Positions 16,912-24,259 of a DNA stretch of 64,000 nucleotides are shown here, one piece after another (position 1 is the first letter of the stretch; every line of letters starts with the position of its first letter). A program made the position numbers and the translations under genes. The DNA is from Armatimonadetes bacterium DC (GTDB lineage Bacteria; Armatimonadota; Fimbriimonadia; Fimbriimonadales; GBS-DC), in contig LDYB01000025.1 in assembly GCA_001442985.1 (NCBI GenBank), forward strand, positions 124,001 to 188,000. The letters are read 5' to 3'. The notes below the pieces were generated by a model. It made no database searches. It was not told where the DNA came from and saw nothing but the letters and a program-made list of their open reading frames with translations.

Positions 16912-17376
16912 ATGATACGGCTACTGGATTTCGGGGCGAAGACCGAGTATGCCATCCGCTCGCTGGCGCGGTTGGCACAGCGGGGCGATGGCGCGATTGT
17001 AACCGTCAAAGACCTCGCGGCAGAGACGGGGATTTCGGTGCATTTTCTCTATAACATTTTTGATGCGCTGACGCGGGCAGGCATTGTGCGTCCTCATCGA
17101 GGTACGCAGAGGGGGTTTTCGCTGGCACGCCCTGCAGAGGAGATTAGTTTCTACGATATTCTCGTTGCGGTGGAGGGACCCATCGAGAAATATCACTGTC
17201 TGCTGGATCATCGGGTGGTGTGTAGCGCTGAAACGCCCTGTGCGGCGCACCACCTCTGGCAGAACCTGCGCGACAGAGCGGAACAGGCGCTGCGCTCAGT
17301 CAGCCTCGCCAAGATTGCCAAACAGAACCCGCCCTGGGAGCGACTGAAAGAAACGCTGCTGGTGGAGCAGGGGTGA
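16912..17376 (+). CDS. Rrf2-family Fe-S transcriptional regulator
   Basis: A 154-residue Rrf2/IscR/NsrR-type regulator. The winged helix spans about residues 9-80 (AKTEYAIRSLARLAQRGDG, LAAETGISVHFLYNIFDALT, GTQRGFSLARPAEEISFYDI). The cysteine trio is CLLDHRVVCSAETPC, i.e. CX7CX5C, close to the spacing of B. subtilis NsrR, so it probably senses nitric oxide, redox or cluster status through a bound Fe-S cluster. It is a single-gene transcript. Which genes it controls cannot be told from this window. Confidence 0.92.
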   Translation: MIRLLDFGAKTEYAIRSLARLAQRGDGAIVTVKDLAAETGISVHFLYNIFDALTRAGIVRPHRGTQRGFSLARPAEEISFYDILVAVEGPIEKYHCLLDHRVVCSAETPCAAHHLWQNLRDRAEQALRSVSLAKIAKQNPPWERLKETLLVEQG

Positions 17377-17399
17377 GGTGCAGAGTCTTGATTAGAGGC

Positions 17400-17442
17400 G
17401 GTTCAGCTTTCTCAAGGGGCGTTTGCGCCTGACGGCTGAACC
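17400..17442 (+). repeat. Stem-loop downstream of the Rrf2 gene
   Basis: GGTTCAGC (17400-17407) pairs with GCTGAACC (17435-17442), with an inner GGGGCG/GCGCC. It lacks a T tract, so it is a weak terminator at best. Its 3' arm runs into the 14 bp outer inverted repeat. Confidence 0.4.
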
Positions 17443-17481
17443 TGCTCTGTCGCCAAGATGCCCGATGGAACCCACGATGCC

Positions 17482-17545
17482 CCCGAAAGAGCGACGGCTA
17501 AAGCCGTTCCTAAGAAACAAAGCCAGCCGTCGCTGGCTATAGCCC
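17482..17545. repeat. Left half of an interrupted palindromic element (copy 3)
   Basis: It matches the left arm and first inner hairpin of the element (GACGGCTAAAGCCGTTCCTA, then AGCCAGCCGTCGCTGGCT), then breaks off at GCTATAGCCCCC. Confidence 0.65.
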
Positions 17546-17556
17546 CCTGTTTACGG

Positions 17557-17769
17557 CTTAAAGGGGTAGGTTTTTTTTCATGCCTCCCTGAAAGAGCGAC
17601 GGCTAAAGCCGTTCCTACTAAACAAAGCCAGCCTTCGCTGGCTATTTTAGCCGACGCAGGTCGGCTTCGTTTCATAGGAACGGCTTCAGCCGTCAAGGCG
17701 GGGGCGTTCCCCAACATGTTGCGGGAGCGCATAAGCCGGCGTCCCTCTCAAAAAACCTACCCCTTTAAG
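17557..17769. mobile_element. ~210 bp palindromic MITE-like element, copy 2
   Basis: A complete unit with terminal inverted repeats CTTAAAGGGGTAGGTTTTTT (from 17557) and AAAAAACCTACCCCTTTAAG (to 17769). It is nearly identical to copy 1 and has inserted between the two inner hairpins of copy 3. Confidence 0.75.
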
Positions 17770-17781
17770 GGTTGGGGGGCT

Positions 17782-17838
17782 GAGCCGACGCAGGTCGGCT
17801 TCGTTTCATAGGAACGGCTTCAGCCGTCAGGGCACAGG
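17782..17838. repeat. Right half of an interrupted palindromic element (copy 3)
   Basis: It contains the second inner hairpin AGCCGACGCAGGTCGGCT and the right arm TAGGAACGGCTTCAGCCGTC, in the same order as in the intact copies. Confidence 0.65.
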
Positions 17839-17989
17839 TTGAAATACGGCACGCCTGTCAAAAAGCCTCTCCCTAAGACCTGAAGGAAGGGGTCTCGGAA
17901 CGCTCGCGCCCCTATCCTTGCAACAGAGCAGGTTCACTTGTTATGTTCAGAGGCGATTTTTTTGAACGCCCTCTCAACAGGCTCTTATA

Positions 17990-18030
17990 GTGGTTGAAAA
18001 TCCGCCACTTAATGGCGGAATTTCAGCCAC
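17990..18030. promoter_or_regulatory. Long inverted repeat abutting the AAA ATPase promoter
   Basis: Arms at 17990-18007 and 18013-18030 match in 16 of 18 positions around a 5 nt centre; the inner part is TCCGCCA / TGGCGGA. It ends 8 nt before TATACT at 18039-18044. It could be an operator or a terminator of upstream transcription. Confidence 0.45.
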
Positions 18031-18038
18031 CTATGGGG

Positions 18039-18044
18039 TATACT
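18039..18044 (+). promoter_or_regulatory. -10 box TATACT of the AAA/DUF4143 gene, leaderless
   Basis: GGGGTATACT, 7 nt before a GTG (18052) and 10 nt before an ATG (18055). Confidence 0.6.
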
Positions 18045-18054
18045 CGTTGGCGTG

Positions 18055-19284
18055 ATGTTAGAGCGGTGGCTCACGGAGCGTGTGGTAAGTTTGATGAGCG
18101 TGTTCCCCGTCGTGATGTTGCAGGGGGCGCGTCAGGTTGGCAAGACCACACTGGCACAGCAGCTCATTACACGAGGCTATCTGAAACATTACTATAGCTT
18201 CGACGACCCCGCGACTCTGGAAGCCGCCACTTCAGACCCCGCAGGCTTCATCGAGACGCTACCCCCAGGCAGTGTGCTGGACGAGGTGCAGCGTGTTCCA
18301 GAGGTTTTGCTACCCCTTAAGGCGCGTATTGATCGAGAGCGCGAGGTGGGGCAGTTTGTGCTGACAGGTTCGGCGAACCCAATTGCGCGCTTTCGTATGG
18401 GCGAGCCGCTGGTAGGACGGATGGGAGCCGTTACGCTCTATCCACTTTCACAGGGCGAGCAGGTGGGCAAGCGTGAGCGATGGCTGGAGCAGGCTCTGCA
18501 GGGACAGATTCTGCATGTGGAAGCGGAACAGGACAATCTCTGGGAGCGCGTGGTGAAGGGCGGGTATCCGAACGCAGTGCTGGCACCCGCCCCTCCAGCC
18601 CGAACGGAATGGCTCAACGGGTATCTGGACACTCTTTTGACACGCGAAGTGCGCGAATTGGCGGAGGTTCAGCAGGTCAGCGAGCTGGTGTTGCTGACGC
18701 GCCTGCTGGCTGCCAATAGCGCCCAGTTGCTCAATCAGGCAAGCCTGTCGCGTGAGTGCGGAATTCCTCAGACGACGCTCCGCCGCTATGTAAGCCTGCT
18801 GGAGGCGATGTTCCTGCTCACGCGCGTGCCTGCATGGTACACGAACATCAGCCAGCGACTGCTGAAAACACCAAAGATCTTGTTGAACGACACGGGTATT
18901 ACCTGCGCGCTGCTGGATGTAGACGAAAATCGGCTGCTGCAAGACCCCTTGTTGCGGGGACGCATGCTGGAAAACTTCGTCGGGATGGAACTGCTCAAAC
19001 AGATTGAGTTCACAGGACAGCGCGTGCGTCTCTATCATTTCCGCACGGCTTCTGGGCACGAGGTAGACTTCGTGCTGGAAAAAGCTTCAGGAGAAGTCGT
19101 GGGGGTGGAGGTCAAAGCGAGCAGTCGCCTTGACGCGGACGATTTTCGTGGCTTACGGTTTCTGCAATCGGTTGTTCGCGAGCGCTGGCAGGTGGGCGTC
19201 GTGTTTTACACAGGCACGAAGACGCTCCCGTTCGGCGAGCGTTTGTGGGCGCAACCTGTGAGCGCGCTGTGGGAAACCGTGTAA
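18055..19284 (+). CDS. AAA (AAA_14) ATPase with C-terminal DUF4143
   Basis: A 409-residue protein of the widespread AAA_14-DUF4143 family. Walker A is LQGARQVGKTTLAQQL at about residue 25 and Walker B lies in GSVLDEVQRVPEVL. A middle winged-helix segment follows (SRECGIPQTTLRRYVSLLEA), and a C-terminal region GHEVDFVLEKAS...GVEVKAS has the D...ExK arrangement of PD-(D/E)xK nucleases. Function of the family is not settled; roles in DNA transactions or toxin-like activity have been suggested. It sits after the repeat cluster and 66 bp before a RecB-like nuclease gene on the same strand. Confidence 0.9.
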   Translation: MLERWLTERVVSLMSVFPVVMLQGARQVGKTTLAQQLITRGYLKHYYSFDDPATLEAATSDPAGFIETLPPGSVLDEVQRVPEVLLPLKARIDREREVGQFVLTGSANPIARFRMGEPLVGRMGAVTLYPLSQGEQVGKRERWLEQALQGQILHVEAEQDNLWERVVKGGYPNAVLAPAPPARTEWLNGYLDTLLTREVRELAEVQQVSELVLLTRLLAANSAQLLNQASLSRECGIPQTTLRRYVSLLEAMFLLTRVPAWYTNISQRLLKTPKILLNDTGITCALLDVDENRLLQDPLLRGRMLENFVGMELLKQIEFTGQRVRLYHFRTASGHEVDFVLEKASGEVVGVEVKASSRLDADDFRGLRFLQSVVRERWQVGVVFYTGTKTLPFGERLWAQPVSALWETV

Positions 19285-19350
19285 TCAATTCGGTTTCGCC
19301 AGCGCAAACCAGCAGGAGTGCTTTGCGCAGTGGAGTAATGTCAGCATGCT

Positions 19351-20058
19351 ATGCGTCAAAAGTGGAGAGAGATTAGCGCACGGACGCTCGGTGCACTCGC
19401 GCTGGATAACGCATGCGAGCGATGCTTCTGGCTCCATCAGAAGGTTGCCAGACCTGAGATACCTTTCCCGGGTATTTTCAGCAGTATTGACGCCTACTCG
19501 AAGAGAGTTGTGCAAGCTTCCCTGAGTCTCCACCAAGTCATGCCGCCATGGTTTGGCGAGTTCGGCATCAATGGAGAACCTTTGAAGTCGCCACACCACG
19601 CGTGGTTCAAAATCAGGTGCGGCGAATTGACCCTGCACGGCACGCCCGACGAGATTCTCAAAACGCCTGGCGGCAAGCTGATTATTATCGACTACAAGAC
19701 AGCACGCTACAAAGAAGCCGACTCGTTCCGCAAACTGTACGAGGTGCAGCTGAATGTGTACGCGCGAATCGCCGAGAACCTGTCGCCTCCGAGAGACCCG
19801 TTTCCAGGCAAGGTGCAAGCCATAGGATTAATGTATTATGACCCCATCACAGAAGTGGAACACCCAGACAAAATAGGGTCGCAGGGGTTTCTGATGGAGT
19901 TTCGTGCGTGCTGGGTTCCTGTTGAGAGGCAGGACAGCTTTCTGGATGAGCTGCTGGAGCGGGCGTGGGCGATTCTTTCGCGAGAGAAGCCGCCAGCATC
20001 CAACGGCAATTGCAAGACCTGTGAAGCATACGAAATGATTGCGAGCGTGCTACGCTGA
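19351..20058 (+). CDS. Stand-alone RecB/Cas4-like PD-(D/E)xK nuclease with paired CxxC motifs
   Basis: A 235-residue protein with the RecB-family nuclease core: GTPDEI with D100, then LIIIDYKTA giving D114-x-K116, and the QxxxY helix motif (Q133, Y137). CxxC pairs at residues 22/25 (ACERC) and 221/224 (NCKTC) bracket the core, as the cysteines of Cas4 and AddB-type nucleases do when they hold a 4Fe-4S cluster, although those have a 1+3 split. There is no cas gene, helicase domain or CRISPR array here. It is probably co-transcribed with the AAA/DUF4143 gene 66 bp upstream. DNA end-processing activity is inferred. Confidence 0.75.
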   Translation: MRQKWREISARTLGALALDNACERCFWLHQKVARPEIPFPGIFSSIDAYSKRVVQASLSLHQVMPPWFGEFGINGEPLKSPHHAWFKIRCGELTLHGTPDEILKTPGGKLIIIDYKTARYKEADSFRKLYEVQLNVYARIAENLSPPRDPFPGKVQAIGLMYYDPITEVEHPDKIGSQGFLMEFRACWVPVERQDSFLDELLERAWAILSREKPPASNGNCKTCEAYEMIASVLR

Positions 20059-20066
20059 GCAGTGTT

Positions 20067-20912
20067 TCATTTGCTGAGCAACATCTTCAGCGGTGGGTCG
20101 TCGGGGAAGCGCTCCAGCCCGCGTTGTGCCCAGAGGCGCATCTGGGCGCGATCGCCGTACTTATAGGCTTTGAGCGCGAGCCAGCGGTAAGCGTGCAACA
20201 GCCCCTCACGCTCGAACGGGTTTTCGGGCATCCAGTTCGCGCCGTTTTCAATCGCCCGCAATAAGTAGCGCTCTGCTAACTGGGGGTTGTTCTGGTGAAT
20301 CAGCGCGTACCGCCCCAGCTCGGTGAAGATGGCGATGGATTTCGGGTTGTTGCGGGCACCTTCCTGCAAAAAGGCGAGTGCCTCAGGCAGGTTGTTTTTG
20401 TTATCAAAAAGAATCATCTGCGCCCCCACCAGATAGCCCTGCACAAAGGTGGGGTCCGCCCAGGTCATCAGGCGATAAAGCGGCAGCACTTCGCGCACGG
20501 GGCGGTGGAAGTGGTGGCGCACATCAAAGTAAGGCTGGATGTGGCGCTCCAGATCGCCCCAGAGCCAGCGCGGGTCGCGTTCGGGTTCGGGGATGACGCC
20601 CGTCTCGTCAGGGTGGTCGTGTAGCCCATCGGCGCTGGAGGCGCGGTGAACCTTCTCTGATTGCTTCTCGCGCTCGGTCATCGGGCGCAGGCGCACGCCC
20701 CCATGCGTATACTCGTCGGTCTTGAGCCACAAATAGCCTGCCAGACTGCCCCGAAACTCGCCCATCACCGACACCATCGCGGAGCGGTCATAGAGCGTGA
20801 TGGCGTCCAGCGTTTCGGCGCGTTGTGTGTGGATGGGTAGCACGAGCCGCACGCAGGCGCCCGCAACTACCGCGCCCACACACAACCCCGGAATCAGCAG
20901 TACCGCTTTCAT
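20067..20912 (-). CDS. Membrane-anchored TPR-like protein of an ABC exporter operon
   Basis: A 281-residue protein with one N-terminal membrane segment (VLLIPGLCVGAVVAGACVRL), a charged middle region rich in His/Glu/Arg, and TPR-like repeats in the C-terminal half (LPEALAFLQEGARNNPKSIA, LAERYLLRAIENGANWMPEN, GDRAQMRLWAQRGLERFPDD). The ATG at 20912 overlaps the stop of the upstream ABC permease gene as ATGA, so the three genes form one unit. Its position suggests an accessory or substrate-handling role for the transporter. Confidence 0.8.
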   Translation of the reverse strand: MKAVLLIPGLCVGAVVAGACVRLVLPIHTQRAETLDAITLYDRSAMVSVMGEFRGSLAGYLWLKTDEYTHGGVRLRPMTEREKQSEKVHRASSADGLHDHPDETGVIPEPERDPRWLWGDLERHIQPYFDVRHHFHRPVREVLPLYRLMTWADPTFVQGYLVGAQMILFDNKNNLPEALAFLQEGARNNPKSIAIFTELGRYALIHQNNPQLAERYLLRAIENGANWMPENPFEREGLLHAYRWLALKAYKYGDRAQMRLWAQRGLERFPDDPPLKMLLSK

Positions 20913-21691
20913 CCCAGCACCTGCTTGCGAAACTTCAGCCAGCCCAGCAGCAGCCACAGCCCGCCGTTCAGCACAGCGTAGCCCCCCATCGCGCCCAGCA
21001 CCCACCACGGCACCATCGCCCAGTCGTAGACCACCTTTTTGCCCATGTCAAAAAAGTCCCAGTGGGGCAAGATGCCATAAAGCAGGTTGACCCATAATGC
21101 GTCCAGCCCCGACTCCCAGTGCGCCATCAGCAGCAAGCGATTGAAAAGCCCAGAGCCAAATGCAAGAATCAGCGACAAAGTGATACACGCTGGCGGCGTC
21201 AGGTAGACCGAAAGCGCAATCACCATCGCGCACAGCCAGCCGATGCCCAGCAGTTTGAGCAAGAGGTACTGTATAAAAATTGGCTTTAAACCTATACTTA
21301 GCGTCGCGATCAAGCCTGCCGTGAGTAAAGCCAGCACGAGGAAGCAGAACCCTGCGGTGAAGGTCGCCGTTGCCCATTTAGCGAACAGCAGCTGCCCCCG
21401 CGAGATGGGGCGCGCCAGCAGTGGGTAAATCGTGCGCCGCTGAATTTCGTCGGGAATCTGGCGTGCGGTGATAAACACGGTCAGCACGGTGGTCAGCACG
21501 CCAATCGCGGTGAAGGCGACATCTTTGATAAAAATCTCCAGTCCGCGCACGCCGAAGAAGTGGAAGGTGTAGGCGCCCAGCACCATCAGAACCGCCAGAA
21601 TCGCAATCACATAGAGCTCTTTGCGGCGGAGGGTTTCCAACGTGCCTGCGGTCAGCATCGCGCGGGTGATTTGCCAGGTGCGTGCGCTCAT
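20909..21691 (-). CDS. ABC-2 type transporter permease
   Basis: A 260-residue integral membrane protein with about six helices (e.g. YVIAILAVLMVLGAYTF, AIGVLTTVLTVFITARQIP, FCFLVLALLTAGLIATLSIG). The cytoplasmic loop RQIPDEIQRRTIYPLLARPI is the coupling region typical of ABC-2 permeases of the NatB/CcmB-like type. It overlaps the ATPase gene upstream and the TPR gene downstream by 4 nt each, and GGAGG precedes the start inside the ATPase gene. Substrate unknown. Confidence 0.9.
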   Translation of the reverse strand: MSARTWQITRAMLTAGTLETLRRKELYVIAILAVLMVLGAYTFHFFGVRGLEIFIKDVAFTAIGVLTTVLTVFITARQIPDEIQRRTIYPLLARPISRGQLLFAKWATATFTAGFCFLVLALLTAGLIATLSIGLKPIFIQYLLLKLLGIGWLCAMVIALSVYLTPPACITLSLILAFGSGLFNRLLLMAHWESGLDALWVNLLYGILPHWDFFDMGKKVVYDWAMVPWWVLGAMGGYAVLNGGLWLLLGWLKFRKQVLG

Positions 21692-22446
21692 GCGGCTACC
21701 TCCTTCAAGAGGGCGTCGCGCCCCGATTGAACCGTCGCCACGAAGTAATCCTCCAGTGAGCCTGGATAGCCCGCCAGCTCACTCAGTGTGTGTTCGGCAA
21801 TCAGTCGCCCCTGATGGAGAATCAGGATGCGGTCGCAGATGGTGGCGACCTCGTTCAGGTCGTGCGAGGAGAAAAAGATGGTGACGCCGCGCGCTTGCTG
21901 GACTTTGAGCAAATCGCGCAGTTCCCGCCTGCCGATGGGGTCTAACCCTGAGGATACTTCGTCCAGCACCAGCAGTTTTGGGTCGCCCAGCAGCGCCTGC
22001 GCAATCCCCACGCGCTGGAGCATGCCTTTGGAGAGGTGTTTGTTGAGCGTGTGGGCTTTGTGGTCTATCTTCAACGCCTCCAGAAGCGCTTCCACCTGCG
22101 CCTTGAGGGCGTGCCCACGCAACCCATGCAGCTCGCCGTAGAGGCGCAGGGTCTCATAGGGTGTGAGGTACGGCGAGTAGAGCGCGGTTTCGGGCAGGAA
22201 CCCCACCTGCTGGCGCGCTCGCGGGTCCGTGGCAGACAGCCCAAACAGGCGTATGGAACCTGAAGTGGGCGGCTGGAAGCCCATGATTGCCTTGATAGTG
22301 CTGGTCTTGCCCGCGCCGTTGACCCCCAGAAAGCCCACAATCTCACCCTCGCGCACCTCAAACGAGAGGTTGTCCACCGCACGCAGGGGTGGACGAAACA
22401 GGCGGCGATACTCAATCACCAGATTGCGCACCTCGACGACTGCCAT
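21688..22446 (-). CDS. ABC transporter ATP-binding protein
   Basis: A 252-residue exporter-type ATPase. Walker A is LGVNGAGKTSTIKAIMG, the signature is LSKGMLQRVGIAQALLG, Walker B is LLVLDEVSSGLDPIGRRELR and the switch histidine is in FFSSHDLNEV. The C-terminal ~45 residues are the short tail common in the CcmA/NatA class. First gene of a three-gene operon with the permease and TPR protein. GATAAT (22456-22461) ends 9 nt before the ATG, so the mRNA may be leaderless. Confidence 0.96.
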   Translation of the reverse strand: MAVVEVRNLVIEYRRLFRPPLRAVDNLSFEVREGEIVGFLGVNGAGKTSTIKAIMGFQPPTSGSIRLFGLSATDPRARQQVGFLPETALYSPYLTPYETLRLYGELHGLRGHALKAQVEALLEALKIDHKAHTLNKHLSKGMLQRVGIAQALLGDPKLLVLDEVSSGLDPIGRRELRDLLKVQQARGVTIFFSSHDLNEVATICDRILILHQGRLIAEHTLSELAGYPGSLEDYFVATVQSGRDALLKEVAA

Positions 22447-22477
22447 CGAGGGGCAATTATCGGCAGTTCCGCGCGAG

Positions 22478-24259
22478 CTATGGAGCGGTTTGCGCCCACC
22501 ACTCGTTGAAGAGCGCCTCTTCTGCTTCGCGTGTCCAGTAGCGTCCCGATTCCAGATGGCGACGTACGGGTTCGCTCAGCGCGGTGATGGCTTGCAGGGG
22601 CAAACGAGGCAGATGCGGGTAAAGCACCACCTTACCGAGATAGCGATGTTCCTGCACTGCGGTGAGTGCCTCAGGCAGGGTGTTCAGCCCGCCGACGGCA
22701 GTTAGCACCTTGCGCGTGGGCAAAGCACCCGAAGCGGTTTTGTCGAGGCACTCACGAATGTCGTCCATCGTGGAGCCGCTGCTGCCCATCAGACGCATGT
22801 GGCGCGTCGCGAGCAGGGTCAGGTCCAGCGGAGTCTTTTGCCCGCGCGGAATGCCCGCAAAGAGGTTCAGAATCCCCCCATCGGTAAGCAGGCTGTACGC
22901 AAGGGGCACGGCGTCGGGCGACGAGGCGAGCAACATCACCTGATCGAACCCGTGGGGCGCGAGCTCGCGCAGGCGCGCGAACTGTTCTTCGGGGCTGGCG
23001 CCCGCGTTGCAGTAAAACTGGAGTGTGATTCCGCGTTCGCTTGCCAGCGGCTCGCCCAGCGCACGCAACGGCTCCAGCCGTTCGGGGTGGCGGTCTACCA
23101 CCACCACCTGCGCAGGGGGCGGCTCGTGGCTCAGCGCGTAATGCAGATGCATCTGCCCCATCGAGCCGCCTGCGCCAAACAGCAATAGACGGTCGCCTTT
23201 GCGCAGGGCGGTGGAGCGCGTCAGGCTCAGCGCGTCGGTGATGTCCCAGCTGCTGGTTGCCACAATCATCAGGCGGTCGTAGTGGAGGCGTCCCGCGTCC
23301 ACAGGCACGGGCGCGAGGCGGCGATGGCAGGTGAAGCTGAGGTAGCCCCCATAAACGAGCGAATCGATAACCGCCTCCAGAAACGGCGCGGGCGCGTCGC
23401 CAAACACCAGCGCGTGCCGAAAGCCTCCACCCTGCGCATAGGCGAGGGCGTCCTGCAGAGTGGCGGGGTCGTACAGATTTTCTGGCGAGCAGGGGATGGC
23501 AACCACTGGCTTGCCCAGATGCGCGGCGACTTCTTGAAACGCCTCACTGAGGGGCGCGCCGCGTGTATCCTGAAGAATCACCACGGCACCTGACGGGCGG
23601 TGGGGCGGCGAAAGCGCAAGCAGTTTCTGGAGCGCGCTACAACGATACTGCACCGCAGGGGCGTGTGGCAACACCACGAGCCAGTCGCCGTCAGGGGCGG
23701 GATGGAGGGGCGCAGGTGCAATCCGATAGCTGGCGACCACGCACGCCCACGGTTCCACCAGCGCGGCTTCGGCGTAGCTGAGGTGATTCGGGCAGGGCAA
23801 CAGGTAGCACCCGGCATCGCCGTTCAGCACAGGTTCGGTCATCAGCGCGTACTGGGTGTAGCCCCCTTCCAGCGCGTAGCCCACTGCCTGCACGCGCCCG
23901 CCCACATACACATCCGCCTGCACGATATAGCGCTCGCCCACATGGAAGCGGTCGGTAAGTGCGCTCCCCACCTGTGCCACTGTGCAGGCAATTTCGTGTC
24001 CCATCACCACAGGATGCGTGCTTAAATCGCGGGCGATTTTGGGGTGCGCGCCGCCCAGCCGCAGAATCTTGAGGTCGCTGAAGCAGATGCCCACCGCGTC
24101 AATTCGCACCAGCAGCTGGGTGTCGGTGGGCACTGGGGTGGGGAGATACTCTGGCGCGCCGTTGCGCCCTAAGTTTTCCAGCCCTGCCCCGTAGAGATTC
24201 CACCGCCAGTGGCGGGGCGGAACCTCTACGGTTTGCTGGTAGCGTTCATAGGCGTTCAT
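22478..24259 (-). CDS. Oversized zinc-type alcohol dehydrogenase (MDR) with duplicated Rossmann domain
   Basis: A 593-residue medium-chain dehydrogenase relative, about 1.7 times the usual length. The N-terminal GroES-like part holds the catalytic-zinc residues (GICFSDLK, PVVMGHEIACTV) but not the four-cysteine structural zinc lobe. Two Rossmann-like regions follow. The first (~190-345) lacks a GxGxxG and ends GGYLSFTC...RLMIVATSSWDITDAL; the second (~355-540) has FGAGGSMGQMHLHYAL and ends GGILNLFAG...MRLMGSSGSTMDDI. These matching ends suggest tandem duplication with loss of NAD(P) binding in the first copy. The start overlaps the HtrA stop by 4 nt. Substrate unknown. Confidence 0.8.
   Translation of the reverse strand: MNAYERYQQTVEVPPRHWRWNLYGAGLENLGRNGAPEYLPTPVPTDTQLLVRIDAVGICFSDLKILRLGGAHPKIARDLSTHPVVMGHEIACTVAQVGSALTDRFHVGERYIVQADVYVGGRVQAVGYALEGGYTQYALMTEPVLNGDAGCYLLPCPNHLSYAEAALVEPWACVVASYRIAPAPLHPAPDGDWLVVLPHAPAVQYRCSALQKLLALSPPHRPSGAVVILQDTRGAPLSEAFQEVAAHLGKPVVAIPCSPENLYDPATLQDALAYAQGGGFRHALVFGDAPAPFLEAVIDSLVYGGYLSFTCHRRLAPVPVDAGRLHYDRLMIVATSSWDITDALSLTRSTALRKGDRLLLFGAGGSMGQMHLHYALSHEPPPAQVVVVDRHPERLEPLRALGEPLASERGITLQFYCNAGASPEEQFARLRELAPHGFDQVMLLASSPDAVPLAYSLLTDGGILNLFAGIPRGQKTPLDLTLLATRHMRLMGSSGSTMDDIRECLDKTASGALPTRKVLTAVGGLNTLPEALTAVQEHRYLGKVVLYPHLPRLPLQAITALSEPVRRHLESGRYWTREAEEALFNEWWAQTAP

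Larger units (their letters stand above)
17437..17936. mobile_element. ~500 bp nested repeat cluster bounded by 14 bp inverted repeats
   Basis: TGAACCTGCTCTGT (17437-17450) and its exact reverse complement ACAGAGCAGGTTCA (17923-17936) enclose a disrupted copy of the palindromic element. Its left half is at about 17482-17545, its right half at about 17782-17838, and a complete second copy (17557-17769) sits between the halves. No coding sequence of any length is plausible here. This is the only stretch of the window longer than 300 bp without a gene (17377-18054). Confidence 0.65.

Noticed and set aside
17412-17811. Short frames within the palindromic repeats, similar between copies
   Set aside because: Similarity comes from the nearly identical DNA repeats; both strands are open by chance and no start signals fit.
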